Under the pieces are notes generated by a model that was not told the origin of the DNA, did no database searches, and saw only the letters and a list, made by a program, of their open reading frames with translations. DNA of 64,000 bases, from positions 29,064 through 93,063 of the forward strand of contig CAVCWT010000005.1 of NCBI GenBank assembly GCA_963605745.1, given 5' to 3'. Shown here in pieces: positions 35,101-43,268 of this stretch (position 1 is the first letter of the stretch; the number at the start of each line of letters is the position of its first letter). Source of the DNA: CAG-791 sp963605745. GTDB lineage: Bacteria > Bacillota > Clostridia > Lachnospirales > Lachnospiraceae. A program made the translations under genes and the position numbers.

Positions 35101-36760
35101 GGCACAGCTGATCTATGACCTTAAGAATGCCAACCGTTATTCCAGAATTGCGGTCAAACTGGTGTCCGAAGCGGGTGTCGGCACGATTGCCAGCGGCGTT
35201 GCCAAGGCTGGTGCCCAGGTCATTCTGGTATCCGGCTATGACGGCGGAACCGGCGCAGCACCGATCTCATCGATTCATAACGCAGGACTTCCCTGGGAGC
35301 TCGGCCTTGCCGAGACGCACCAGTCGCTGATCCAGAACGGACTTCGCGACAGAGTCTGCATCGAGACAGACGGGAAGCTCATGAGTGGCCGCGATGTCGC
35401 AATTGCAGCACTCCTTGGTGCTGAGGAATTCGGATTTGCGACGGCACCGTTAGTTTGCATGGGCTGCATGATGATGCGCGTCTGCAGCAAGGATACGTGT
35501 CCTGTCGGCGTTGCCACGCAGAACGAGGCCCTTAGAAAACGCTTTGCCGGCAAGCCAGAGTATGTCATGAACTTCATGCTCTATATTGCAAGGCAGCTGC
35601 GCGAGATTATGGCGTCCCTGGGCTTCCGTACAGTTGCTGAGATGGTGGGCCGCACAGATTGCCTCAAAAAGCGCGACAATCTGATCACGGCACGTGCAGA
35701 AGAGGTGAATCTGGACAAGATTCTGGATCCTGCCTTTGCCCATGTGAGCGCAGCACATTTTGACCGCGAGCACATTTATAATTTCCATCTGGAGAAGACG
35801 AAGGACGCTGCGGTCCTTCTCCCTGCCTTCAATGAGGCTCTTCGGAAGGCCAAAATAGACGTTCCCACGGCCACACCCGGCGCAGAGACCACCTTTGCAG
35901 GAACCGGGAAAGGACCTGCCCTTCGCTCTGCAGAGGATATGCTGAGCGCCGCTGCCAGAATGAAGCCGATGGAGGTATCTCTGAAGATCTCCAGTACGGA
36001 CCGATCCTTTGGCACCATTCTGGGCTCAGATGTGACAAGAGTCTTTGGCAACAACCTGCAGGAGGATACCATTGTCGTTCATGCAGAGGGCGGCGGCGGA
36101 CAGTCCTTTGGTGCGTTTATCCCGAAGGGGCTGACATTGCGTCTGACCGGTGATGCCAATGATGGTTTTGGCAAAGGACTTTCCGGCGGCAAGCTGGTGG
36201 TCGTTCCGTCTCCGAAGGCTCCCTTCAAGGCGGCAGAGAATATTATCATCGGAAACGTGGCACTGTACGGTGCGACAGCAGGAAAGGCCTATATCTGCGG
36301 CGTAGCGGGAGAGCGCTTTTGCGTTCGTAATTCCGGCGCAGTCGCAGTTGCAGAGGGGTGCGGCGACCATGGTCTGGAGTATATGACCGGCGGACGCGCT
36401 GTGATTTTAGGACTCACCGGCAAGAACTTTGCAGCCGGTATGTCCGGCGGTGTTGCCTATGTTCTGGATACCGATCATACGCTGTATCGCAGAATGAATA
36501 AGGATATGGACTCCCTGCAGGAAGTCACGGACAAATACGACATTGCGGAACTCAAAGAAATCCTGATGGACTATGAAAAGGAGACCGGCTCTGTTCTGGC
36601 TGCGGAGATTCTCGCAGATTTTTCGAACCGCGTATCTGAGTTCAAAAAGATTCTGCCGAATGACTATCAGAAAATGCTGACAGCCATCAGCAAGTATGAG
36701 GAACAGGGCATCTCGCATGAGAATGCTGTTCTGGAAGCATTTGAGGAGGTGACCGCATAA
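32108..36760 (+). CDS. gltB: Glutamate synthase, large subunit
   Basis: A 1550-residue NADPH-type glutamate synthase alpha chain that makes two glutamates from glutamine and 2-oxoglutarate. The N-terminal amidotransferase nucleophile is Cys25 in EHDACGIG, exposed after removal of a short propeptide. The FMN domain has GGKSNTGEGGEDP and LVSEAGVGTIASGVAKAGA; the 3Fe-4S site has MMMRVCSKDTCPVG; the C terminus has the beta-helix Gly-rich domain. I chose the ATG at 32108; an in-frame TTG at 32075 would add eleven residues. The stop overlaps the gltD start by one base. Confidence 0.96.
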   Translation: MKTVQEQEEYRKRLYNNLNEEHDACGIGTIVNIDGHKDYQVLDDALHIVEKLEHRAGKDATGKVGDGVGILTQISHKFFKKAALAAGIKLGKEREYGIGMFFFPQDSLKRTFAMRMLEVITQKEGLKLLGWRSVPVHPEILGDLAKDSMPCIMQCFIEKPENVEKGIEFDRMLYVVRREFEQSSEDTYICSLSSRTIVYKGMFLVMQLRGFYDDLQDHDYETAIAIVHSRFSTNTTPSWNRAHPYRMIAHNGEINTIRGNIDRMLAREETMSSPVMEKDIDKIFPVISGTGSDSAMLDNTLEFLYLNGMPLPLAMMVIVPEPWKNNRFMEQDKKDFYHYYATMMEPWDGPAAILFSDGDLVGATLDRNGLRPSRYYITDDNRLILASEVGVLDIAPEHIVKKSRLEPGRILLVDTVQKKIISDEECKSRYAGHEPYGEWLDGNLLHLSKLPIPNKKIPTHDQTLRDQLYKVFGYTYEDVRDDILPMAENGVEPTVSMGHDVPLAVLSRQHQLLFNYFKQLFAQVTNPPIDSLREKVVTDTTVYIGSDGDLLNEKAENCRVLEVNHPILTGVDIMKIKSLDQPGFHTETISLLYYKNTSLERALEQLNIAVDRAAAEGKNIIILSDRGVDENHVPMPALLAVSSVEQHLVRTKKRTKVSIVLESGEPRDVHQMATLLGFGARAIHPYLAHECIAELIDKGILDKDYHTAIEDYNKALLSGVVKIAAKMGISTIQSYQSARIFEAIGLSKEVIDRYFTGTVSRVGGIGLKEIEEGIAFRHDHAFDPLGLGTDTSLDSVGFHGLRSGKDKEDHLYSPETIINLQQAVRKGSYEQFKVYTDLVDDSAHPHTLRGLMDFVPQQAPVPIEEVEPVEEIVKRFKTGAMSYGSISQEAHETMAIAMNRLGGKSNTGEGGEDPARFGTEKNSAIKQVASGRFGVTSAYLGSAVEIQIKMAQGAKPGEGGHLPGKKVYPWVAKTRYSTPGVSLISPPPHHDIYSIEDLAQLIYDLKNANRYSRIAVKLVSEAGVGTIASGVAKAGAQVILVSGYDGGTGAAPISSIHNAGLPWELGLAETHQSLIQNGLRDRVCIETDGKLMSGRDVAIAALLGAEEFGFATAPLVCMGCMMMRVCSKDTCPVGVATQNEALRKRFAGKPEYVMNFMLYIARQLREIMASLGFRTVAEMVGRTDCLKKRDNLITARAEEVNLDKILDPAFAHVSAAHFDREHIYNFHLEKTKDAAVLLPAFNEALRKAKIDVPTATPGAETTFAGTGKGPALRSAEDMLSAAARMKPMEVSLKISSTDRSFGTILGSDVTRVFGNNLQEDTIVVHAEGGGGQSFGAFIPKGLTLRLTGDANDGFGKGLSGGKLVVVPSPKAPFKAAENIIIGNVALYGATAGKAYICGVAGERFCVRNSGAVAVAEGCGDHGLEYMTGGRAVILGLTGKNFAAGMSGGVAYVLDTDHTLYRRMNKDMDSLQEVTDKYDIAELKEILMDYEKETGSVLAAEILADFSNRVSEFKKILPNDYQKMLTAISKYEEQGISHENAVLEAFEEVTA

Positions 36761-38298
36761 TGGGCAAGCCAACAGGATTTCTGGAATATAATCGCAAGAA
36801 CAATATGGACGTTCCGACAGCGGAGCGCCTGACAAATTTTAAGGAATTTCATCGACCTCTTTCTGAGGAAGAGAGGAAAAAACAAGGGGCACGCTGCATG
36901 AACTGCGGCGTTCCGATGTGTCAGTCGGCCATGAAGCTCTCCGGCATGGTAACCGGGTGTCCCCTGCACAACCTGATTCCGGAGTGGAACGATCAGGTGT
37001 ACCACGGCAACTATGAGCATGCCTTTTCAAGGCTCATCAAGACCAGCAATTTCCCGGAGTTTACGGGACGTGTATGCCCTGCGCTCTGTGAAAAGGCCTG
37101 CATCAACGGAGAATACGGCGATGCTGTGACCATTCATGACAATGAGCTGTTTGTCATTGAAACGGCATATGCAAACGGCTATCTGCAGCCTCGCATTCCG
37201 AAGGTAAGAAGTGGCAAGAAGGTTGCCGTTGTCGGAAGCGGTCCTTCCGGCCTTGCTGCAGCAGATGAGCTGAATCACCGCGGGCACCAGGTGACTGTGT
37301 TCGAGAGAGAGGATCGAATCGGCGGCCTTCTCATGTATGGCATTCCCAACATGAAGCTCGACAAGAGCGTGATTTACCGCAGGCAGCGACTGATGGAGGC
37401 GGAGGGAGTTACGTTCCGCACCGGGGTCAATGTTGGCGCAGATCTTGCAGCAAGTGATCTGCTAAAAGATTATGACGCCGTTGTCCTTGCCTGCGGAGCG
37501 AAGCAGGCAAGAGGCTTAAAGGGCGGCGATCCGAAGGAAATCAAGGGAATTTACTATGCGGTGGATTTCCTGACCTCGACGACAAGGAGCCTTCTGAATC
37601 AGGGCCTGGAGGAGCAGACAGGAACCTGGACTGATTCGGAGTCTCGGGATGTGGAGTCGTTCCTAAAGGGCAAGGATTTTATCAGTGCAGCCGGAAAAAA
37701 CGTGGTTGTTGTCGGCGGCGGCGATACCGGAAATGACTGCATCGGTACAGTTCTGCGCCATGGGTGCAAGTCCGTGACAGCCCTCGAGATGATGCCGAAG
37801 CCTCCTGTGATTCGCTTAGAGTCGAACCCTTGGCCGGAGTGGCCGAAGGTTCTTAAGACGGACTATGGTCATGAAGAAGCAATTGACCGTTTTGGTCATG
37901 ATCCGAGAGTCTACGAAACAACGGTAAAGGAGTTCCATACCAACAAGAAGGGGGAGCTCAAGGAAATTGTGACAGCAAAGGTTCGCTTTGAAGGACGGCA
38001 GATGTCATTGGTAGAGGGATCGGAGAAGACCATTCCCTGTGACCTTCTGCTGATCGCTGCAGGCTTTACCGGCTGTCAGCCGTACACGGCAGAGGCGTTT
38101 GGTGTGAAGCTCACGCAGCGCGGTGTTGTGGAGACCGCAGCAGAGGATGTGTATGCAACGAGTGTGCCGAAGGTGTTCACAGCAGGAGATATGCACCGCG
38201 GACAGTCCCTTGTTGTCTGGGCCGTTGCCGAAGGCCGCCGCTGCGCCCACGACGTGGACGCCTTTTTGATGGGATACTCAAACCTGCGCGAATCATAA
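36760..38298 (+). CDS. gltD: Glutamate synthase, small subunit
   Basis: A 512-residue FAD/NAD(P)H oxidoreductase that feeds electrons to GltB. An N-terminal 4Fe-4S region has ARCMNCGVPMCQ and CPALCEKAC. The FAD fingerprint is VAVVGSGPSGLAAADEL, the NADPH fingerprint VVVVGGGDTGNDCIG, and the C-terminal flavin contact TAGDMHRGQSLVVWA. TAATG overlap with gltB shows translational coupling. The length is close to the usual 490-500. Confidence 0.97.
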   Translation: MGKPTGFLEYNRKNNMDVPTAERLTNFKEFHRPLSEEERKKQGARCMNCGVPMCQSAMKLSGMVTGCPLHNLIPEWNDQVYHGNYEHAFSRLIKTSNFPEFTGRVCPALCEKACINGEYGDAVTIHDNELFVIETAYANGYLQPRIPKVRSGKKVAVVGSGPSGLAAADELNHRGHQVTVFEREDRIGGLLMYGIPNMKLDKSVIYRRQRLMEAEGVTFRTGVNVGADLAASDLLKDYDAVVLACGAKQARGLKGGDPKEIKGIYYAVDFLTSTTRSLLNQGLEEQTGTWTDSESRDVESFLKGKDFISAAGKNVVVVGGGDTGNDCIGTVLRHGCKSVTALEMMPKPPVIRLESNPWPEWPKVLKTDYGHEEAIDRFGHDPRVYETTVKEFHTNKKGELKEIVTAKVRFEGRQMSLVEGSEKTIPCDLLLIAAGFTGCQPYTAEAFGVKLTQRGVVETAAEDVYATSVPKVFTAGDMHRGQSLVVWAVAEGRRCAHDVDAFLMGYSNLRES

Positions 38299-38429
38299 AG
38301 CGGTGCATGAATGCGACAAGCTGACTTGCGGGAGCTTGCTCACAGCAAGTCAGACTTGGAAGCATTCATATAGNNNNNNNNNNNNNNNNNNNNNNNNNCC
38401 CGAAGGGTTCTGCGAATGCGCACCGCTTT
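38297..38429. repeat. Nested inverted repeat interrupted by the assembly gap
   Basis: Closing stem AAAGCGGTGC (38297-38306) / GCACCGCTTT (38420-38429). Inside, ATGAATGC/GCATTCAT encloses CTGACTTGC/GCAAGTCAG and GAG-CTTG-CTC. The rest is lost in the N-run. The right closing strand could instead pair with CGGTGCGC at 38469-38476. The 15-mer GCTGACTTGCGGGAG recurs at about 38440. Confidence 0.65.
38374..38398. other. Assembly gap (25 N)
   Basis: Twenty-five unknown bases within a nested inverted repeat. The length is probably arbitrary; sequence here may have been collapsed or lost. Confidence 0.99.
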
Positions 38430-38501
38430 AAGGAGCGAGCTGACTTGCGGGAGTCGTAGACTTGGAGCCGGTGCGCAGGATTGCTGTGTCACACACGATT
38501 T

Positions 38502-38651
38502 TGACCACGAAGAGCAGTTGGCTTAGCAAAATCTGCCTGCACATAGGAGAAAAGGACAAGGCCCTATGGAGCTTGACTCCGAGAGGCCGCAGTCCTTTTC
38601 GACTGTCAATGTGAAGGCAGATTGCGCTTAGCAACTGATCCCGAGTGGTCA
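38502..38651. repeat. Seven-level concentric inverted repeat
   Basis: From outside in: TGACCAC/GTGGTCA, CAGTTG/CAACTG, AATCTGCCT/AGGCAGATT, CACAT/ATGTG, AAAAGGAC/GTCCTTTT, GGCC/GGCC, GGAG/CTCC with a CTTGA loop. Short unpaired stretches separate the levels. No reading frame or T-run is associated. It lies between gltD and the amt promoter. Confidence 0.7.
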
Positions 38652-38763
38652 CATGAGTGCGGGACATTGCATCCTGCACACAGGCTCCGGGGCTATCGTC
38701 AAGCATATAAACAGATGACGAAATTTTGCACGATTCACAGAAAAATCTTGTGCGTTCTGTGAC

Positions 38764-38793
38764 TTGCAAACAAATGGCATACAAGTATACAAT
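38764..38793 (+). promoter_or_regulatory. Candidate promoter of amt
   Basis: TTGCAA and TACAAT with an 18-base spacer (TATACA with 16 is an alternative). Confidence 0.55.
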
Positions 38794-38858
38794 TCACAGC
38801 ATCAAAACAAACGCTGTCAGGCAGCTGAATAAAAGACGGTCACATCAAAGACTACAGC

Positions 38859-38899
38859 AAAGGAGCTGGAACCCGTATCTCGGGTTTCGGCTCCTTTTT
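38859..38899 (+). terminator. Leader terminator of amt
   Basis: AAAGGAGC/GCTCCTTT around AACCCG/CGGGTT, then TTTTTGTTTT. It lies between the promoter and the amt start, 115 bases upstream of the ATG, so it probably attenuates amt. Confidence 0.85.
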
Positions 38900-39014
38900 G
38901 TTTTCCGGATAGAGCGTTGCACCCAGGATTTTCGGATGAAGTTCGGGATGTGCGGCGTTCGGCTGGATCCAAAGCGGCTTGCCTGTCCGACAGCAGAGTA
39001 GGGAGGAGTAACTT

Positions 39015-40766
39015 ATGGAAATCAATGTCAGTACAGTTGCATGGGTCCTCATCGCTTCGGCGCTGATCTACTTCATGCAGGCTGGTTTCGCACTGTGCGA
39101 GGCCGGTTTAACAAGAGCCAAGAACACGGGCAATATTCTGATGAAGAATATGATGGACTTTTGCATCGGAACACCCTGTTACTGGCTGGTTGGCTTTGGG
39201 CTCATGTTCGGAAGCCTGAATCCTCTGATCGGCGGATTTGATCCCCTGATCCGCGGCGTCTACGATGCTACCAACAGCACCGTGCCGCAGACAATGCCCC
39301 TTTGGTGCTATGTCATTTTCCAGACTGTGTTCTGTGCAACGGCAGCAACCATCGTATCCGGATCCATGGCAGAGCGTACGAACTTTAAGGCATACTGTGT
39401 ATACTCTGCAGCCATTTCCCTTCTGATCTATCCCATCAGTGGACACTGGGCATGGGGCGGCGGCTGGCTTTCTACGCTGGGCTTCCACGATTTTGCAGGA
39501 TCTGCAGTCGTACATAATGTTGGTGGCGTCATTGCCTGCCTTGGTGCAGCACTGTTAGGACCCCGCATCGGCAAATACGACAAGGACGGCAAGGCAAGAG
39601 CTATCCCCGGACATAACATGACCGCTGCAGCACTGGGTGTATTCATCCTCTGGTTCTGCTGGTTTGGATTCAACGGCGGCTCTACCGCAGCAATGGCTAC
39701 TGCAGATGATGCGATCAACGCTTCAACGGCATTCATGACCACGAACCTGGCAGCAGCTGTTGCAACCGTTGTTACGATGATCTTTACCTGGCTGCGCTAT
39801 GGAAAGCCGGATGTTTCCATGACCTTTAACGGTGCTCTGGCCGGCCTGGTAGCCATTACAGCAGGATGCGACTGCGTATCTCCTGTCGGTGCATTCTTCA
39901 TTGGACTGGTGGCAGGTTTCCTCGTTGTTTTGTCGGTTGAATTTTTTGACAACGTTGCAAAGATCGATGATCCGGTTGGCGCAGTATCCGTACACATGGC
40001 AAACGGCATCTGGGGAACCATTGCGGTTGGTCTGTTCTCGACCGGAGCAGACGGCGTAGGTGTCGGCCTGTTCTACGGCGGCGGTTTCGCACAGTTGGGC
40101 GTTCAGACTCTCGGTATTGTAGCAATCGATGCATACGTTCTGATCGTCATGTTCGTTGTTTTCAAGTTGATCGACAAGACCATCGGCCTTCGCGTACCGG
40201 CTCAGGTTGAGATTGACGGACTGGATATGCACGAGCACGGACTTGCCAGTGCCTATTCCGGCTTTGCCATTACCGATGTTACCAACATGGAGATGGCAGT
40301 AAATGAGAACACGGACCTTGGGGAGGAGTCTTATGAAATGGCCTCCGAGGCACAGAAGAGTGCTGCAGTAAAGGTAGCAGTTGCTCCCGCACTGGAGCCT
40401 TCACTGGATACCGGAATGCACAAGGTTTCCATTATCTGCCGTCTGTCTAAATTCGACGAGCTCAAGAAGGCACTGAACGAGTTGGGAGTCACCGGCATGA
40501 CCATGACACAGGTTATGGGCTGCGGCATTCAGAAGGGTTCTACCGAGCGCTATCGCGGCGCCATCGTAGACTCCACGCTCCTGCCGAAGGTAAAGGTTGA
40601 GGTCATCATCTCCAAGATTTCTGTGGAGAAGGTAGTTGAGGCTGCCAAGAAGGCTCTGTACACCGGTCACATTGGTGACGGCAAGATCTTTGTTTACAAC
40701 GTCGCAAAGGTTGTAAAGGTTCGTACCGGTGAAGAAGACTTTGCCGCTCTGCAGGATGTAGAGTAA
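39015..40766 (+). CDS. amt: Ammonium transporter fused to a C-terminal P-II regulatory domain
   Basis: A 583-residue fusion. Residues 1-400 form an Amt/MEP ammonium channel with about eleven membrane helices: ALCEAGLTRAKNTGNILMKN, the FGFNGGST-type WFGFNGGSTAAM and the pore HNVGG and HMANGIWGT segments. After a linker rich in Glu and Ala, residues about 468-583 are a complete P-II (GlnB/GlnK) domain: KVSIICRLSKFDELKKAL, the T-loop STERYRGAIV with the modifiable Tyr, and VRTGEEDF. P-II normally gates Amt as a separate trimer; here it is tethered. The position after gltBD fits ammonium assimilation. Gene name is given for the Amt part. Confidence 0.94.
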   Translation: MEINVSTVAWVLIASALIYFMQAGFALCEAGLTRAKNTGNILMKNMMDFCIGTPCYWLVGFGLMFGSLNPLIGGFDPLIRGVYDATNSTVPQTMPLWCYVIFQTVFCATAATIVSGSMAERTNFKAYCVYSAAISLLIYPISGHWAWGGGWLSTLGFHDFAGSAVVHNVGGVIACLGAALLGPRIGKYDKDGKARAIPGHNMTAAALGVFILWFCWFGFNGGSTAAMATADDAINASTAFMTTNLAAAVATVVTMIFTWLRYGKPDVSMTFNGALAGLVAITAGCDCVSPVGAFFIGLVAGFLVVLSVEFFDNVAKIDDPVGAVSVHMANGIWGTIAVGLFSTGADGVGVGLFYGGGFAQLGVQTLGIVAIDAYVLIVMFVVFKLIDKTIGLRVPAQVEIDGLDMHEHGLASAYSGFAITDVTNMEMAVNENTDLGEESYEMASEAQKSAAVKVAVAPALEPSLDTGMHKVSIICRLSKFDELKKALNELGVTGMTMTQVMGCGIQKGSTERYRGAIVDSTLLPKVKVEVIISKISVEKVVEAAKKALYTGHIGDGKIFVYNVAKVVKVRTGEEDFAALQDVE

Positions 40767-40835
40767 TTCGCTTATTACACGGAATTCTATCGGGTGGGTA
40801 CGAAAGCGATGAGCTTTAACCGATATGATTCATAG

Positions 40836-40921
40836 CTGTTTTGTCCTTACGGATTCCACGTAAATGGAATATTGCACCGGCTCTTTGACTTTCTCATTGT
40901 TTCAAGGAGCAGACAAAACAG
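40836..40921. repeat. Nested inverted repeat after amt
   Basis: Closing stem CTGTTTTGTC/GACAAAACAG, 10 bp perfect, enclosing ATTCCA-CGTAAA-TGGAAT and a second imperfect hairpin with GCTC/GAGC. It lies directly before the amt terminator. Confidence 0.6.
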
Positions 40922-40925
40922 AAAA

Positions 40926-40965
40926 CCCGCTGCGCACACCTTCCTCCGCGCAGCGGGCTTTTTTT
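40926..40965 (+). terminator. Terminator of amt
   Basis: CCCGCTGCGC/GCGCAGCGGG followed by CTTTTTTT. Confidence 0.93.
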
Positions 40966-41074
40966 AGCCATATAAACTTGCCTGACAAGTATCGAAAATC
41001 CTTCGTGCAGGTTGCAGCAGACAGCTCGCAGAAAGGATAGATGATCGCTCTGTCTATGCAGAGTGAACGAATAA

Positions 41075-41106
41075 GAAGGCTCCTGATCTTTCGATCAGGA
41101 GCCTTC
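41075..41106. terminator. Bidirectional terminator between amt and the GGGtGRT gene
   Basis: GAAGGCTCCTGATC-TTTC-GATCAGGAGCCTTC, 14 bp perfect. Both strands show a short pyrimidine run after the stem. It probably ends the minus-strand GGGtGRT transcript; 41107-41213 has nothing else visible. Confidence 0.8.
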
Positions 41107-41213
41107 TTTATGTCTTTATGTCTGCCGGTCGGCAGATCAATGATTTTCTTTTACCAGTGATGGCGGGCCAAATGTTATTTTGACCTGGAGCATCACAGGA
41201 TTCTTTTGGAAGA

Positions 41214-42233
41214 TCAGAACTTGCCCTGAGTTGCAGCCAGCTCAACAGATACTGCAGTGGAAACGGTTGCACCAACCATCGGGTTGTTGCCCATTCCGAT
41301 CAGACCCATCATTTCTACGTGAGCCGGAACAGAAGAGGAGCCTGCAAACTGTGCATCACTGTGCATACGGCCGAGAGTATCAGTGAAGCCATAGGAAGCC
41401 GGGCCTGCAGCCATGTTATCGGGATGCAGAGTACGGCCGGTGCCGCCGCCGGATGCAACGGAGAAATACTTCTTGCCTGCCTCGAGGCGCTCCTTTTTGT
41501 AGGTGCCTGCAACAGGGTGCTGGAAACGAGTCGGGTTGGTGGAGTTACCGGTGATGGAGATATCAACATTCTCCTTCCACATGATAGCCACACCTTCCTG
41601 AACGTCGTCTGCACCATAGCAGCGAACCTTTGCACGAGGGCTCTCAGCGTCTTTGGAGTAGCAGGTCTCAGAGAGAACCTTCAGCTCGCCGGTGAAATAA
41701 TCATACTCGGTCTCAACGTAGGTGAAGCCGTTAATACGGGAGATGATCTTAGCAGCGTCCTTACCAAGACCGTTCAGGATGACACGCAGGGGCTGCTTAC
41801 GAACCTTGTTTGCCTTATCTGCGATACCGATGGCACCCTCAGCGGCTGCGAAAGACTCGTGGCCTGCCAGGAATGCAAAACACTCGGTGTTCTCCTCGAG
41901 CAGCATCTTGCCAAGGTTGCCATGGCCCAGACCTACCTTGCGGCGGTCAGCAACGGAGCCGGGGATGCAGAAGGACTGAAGACCTTCGCCGATGGCAGCA
42001 GCTGCCTCAGCAGCAGTGCGGCAGTTCTTCTTGATGGCAATGGCAGCACCAACGGTGTATGCCCACTTTGCATTCTCAAAGCAGATGGGCTGAATGCCTT
42101 CTACCAGATGATATACATCCAGGCCTGCAGCCTCAGTGATGGTCTTGCACTCCTCAACGGAGGAAATACCGTACTTGCTCAGTGTGGCAAGAATCTGGGG
42201 CTCTCTTCTCTCGTAAGATTCAAATAATGCCAT
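41214..42233 (-). CDS. GGGtGRT family protein of unknown function
   Basis: A 339-residue cytosolic protein. It contains the motif SVASGGGTGRTLHPDN that gives the family its name, in the last third, and many conserved-looking Gly/Asn stretches such as GLGHGNLGKMLLEENTE and GMGNNPMVGATVS. No membrane helix or known catalytic signature is seen. It is 21 bases behind the NifU-like gene, with GGAGGAAAAGAG before its ATG, so the two form an operon. The family is known as a conserved partner of NifU-like proteins in anaerobes; its activity is not established, as far as I know. Confidence 0.88.
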   Translation of the reverse strand: MALFESYERREPQILATLSKYGISSVEECKTITEAAGLDVYHLVEGIQPICFENAKWAYTVGAAIAIKKNCRTAAEAAAAIGEGLQSFCIPGSVADRRKVGLGHGNLGKMLLEENTECFAFLAGHESFAAAEGAIGIADKANKVRKQPLRVILNGLGKDAAKIISRINGFTYVETEYDYFTGELKVLSETCYSKDAESPRAKVRCYGADDVQEGVAIMWKENVDISITGNSTNPTRFQHPVAGTYKKERLEAGKKYFSVASGGGTGRTLHPDNMAAGPASYGFTDTLGRMHSDAQFAGSSSVPAHVEMMGLIGMGNNPMVGATVSTAVSVELAATQGKF

Positions 42234-42254
42234 TTCTCTTTTCCTCCTTCACAA

Positions 42255-42947
42255 TTACTGTTTTCTGGGATCAATGAAACGGACTGCATCAGCAACGCGG
42301 CCATATTTGCCGGAAGCCTTCTGCAGAGCAGTGTTAGCGTCATCGCCGGCTTTGATGAAGTCCATCATCTTGCCGAAGTTTACGAACTTGTATCCGATGA
42401 TCTCATCGTTCTCGTCCAGACCTACCTCGGTGATGTAGCCGTCGGTCAGCTCAAGGTAACGAGGTCCCTTCTCCAGAGTGCCGTAGGTTGTGCCGACCAT
42501 GGAACGGGTTCCCTTACCAAGGTCCTCAAGACCTGCACCGATCTGCAGACCATCCTCGGAGAATGCGCTCTGGGAACGGCCGTAAACGATCTGGAGGAAC
42601 AGCTCTCTCATTGCGGTATTGATAGCATCGCATACGAGGTCAGTGTTCAGAGCCTCCATAACGGTCAGACCGGGGAGAATCTCTGCAGCCATAGCTGCGG
42701 AATGTGTCATACCGGAACATCCGATTGTCTCAACGAGTGCCTCCTGAATGATACCGTCCTTGACATTCAGGGACAGCTTACATGCGCCCTGCTGAGGTGC
42801 GCACCAGCCTACACCGTGTGTATAACCGGAGATGTCCTTGACCTCTCTGGCCTTCACCCACTTTGCCTCTTCCGGAATGGGAGCTGCGCCATGGTGTACG
42901 CCCTGGTGTACGACGCACATGTCTTTTACTTCCTGTGAGTAAACCAT
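42255..42947 (-). CDS. NifU/IscU-like iron-sulfur scaffold protein
   Basis: A 230-residue protein whose central part resembles the N-terminal NifU/IscU scaffold domain: GVGWCAPQQGACKLSLNVKD followed by VETIGCSGMTHSAAMAAEIL, matching the first two scaffold cysteines. The third scaffold Cys is not obvious, and the protein has N- and C-terminal extensions beyond the usual 120-150 residues. No nifS or suf genes are adjacent. It is the first gene of a two-gene operon with the GGGtGRT protein, behind a promoter that overlaps a palindrome. It may build or hold a metal cluster for its partner; this is inference. Confidence 0.8.
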   Translation of the reverse strand: MVYSQEVKDMCVVHQGVHHGAAPIPEEAKWVKAREVKDISGYTHGVGWCAPQQGACKLSLNVKDGIIQEALVETIGCSGMTHSAAMAAEILPGLTVMEALNTDLVCDAINTAMRELFLQIVYGRSQSAFSEDGLQIGAGLEDLGKGTRSMVGTTYGTLEKGPRYLELTDGYITEVGLDENDEIIGYKFVNFGKMMDFIKAGDDANTALQKASGKYGRVADAVRFIDPRKQ

Positions 42948-43019
42948 AAATGTTCTCCTTCCTTAATATGGATCTTGATCATTGGCGATATTGTTATAAA
43001 AGTAACGTTAGCCAGAAAA

Positions 43020-43057
43020 ATTATACGGCTCACGCTTAATGTTAGACAATGCTAACA
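43020..43057 (-). promoter_or_regulatory. Promoter with overlapping palindromic operator for the NifU-like/GGGtGRT operon
   Basis: Minus-strand -35 TTGTCT (43049-43044) and -10 TATAAT (43025-43020) with an 18-base spacer. The palindrome TGTTAG-CATTGT-CTAACA (43040-43057) covers the -35 box, an arrangement expected of a repressor site. Confidence 0.65.
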
Positions 43058-43194
43058 AGCGGCGGCGGGAATCTGCGAGGACAACTTGAAGAGAATGACG
43101 ACGTTTATAGAAATGTCAAAATAACGAGATGGCAAAAAAATACAAAAACAGACGTAAAGACGGAATAAAATTGGACACAATCACATGGAAATGC

Positions 43195-43223
43195 TTTTCA
43201 TAATGCGAATACTTTGGTAGAAT
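43195..43223 (+). promoter_or_regulatory. Candidate promoter of glgC-glgD
   Basis: TTTTCA and TAGAAT separated by 17 bases, about 40 bases upstream of the glgC ribosome site GGGAGG. Confidence 0.6.
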
Positions 43224-43268
43224 AAATGCGCATATCTACACACACACTATCAGGGAGGTAGTCCAATT

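Noticed and set aside
43040..43057. Rex (redox) operator upstream of the NifU-like gene
   Set aside because: The half sites TGTTA/TAACA are separated by 8 bases, while the Rex consensus needs 6; it remains an unidentified palindrome.
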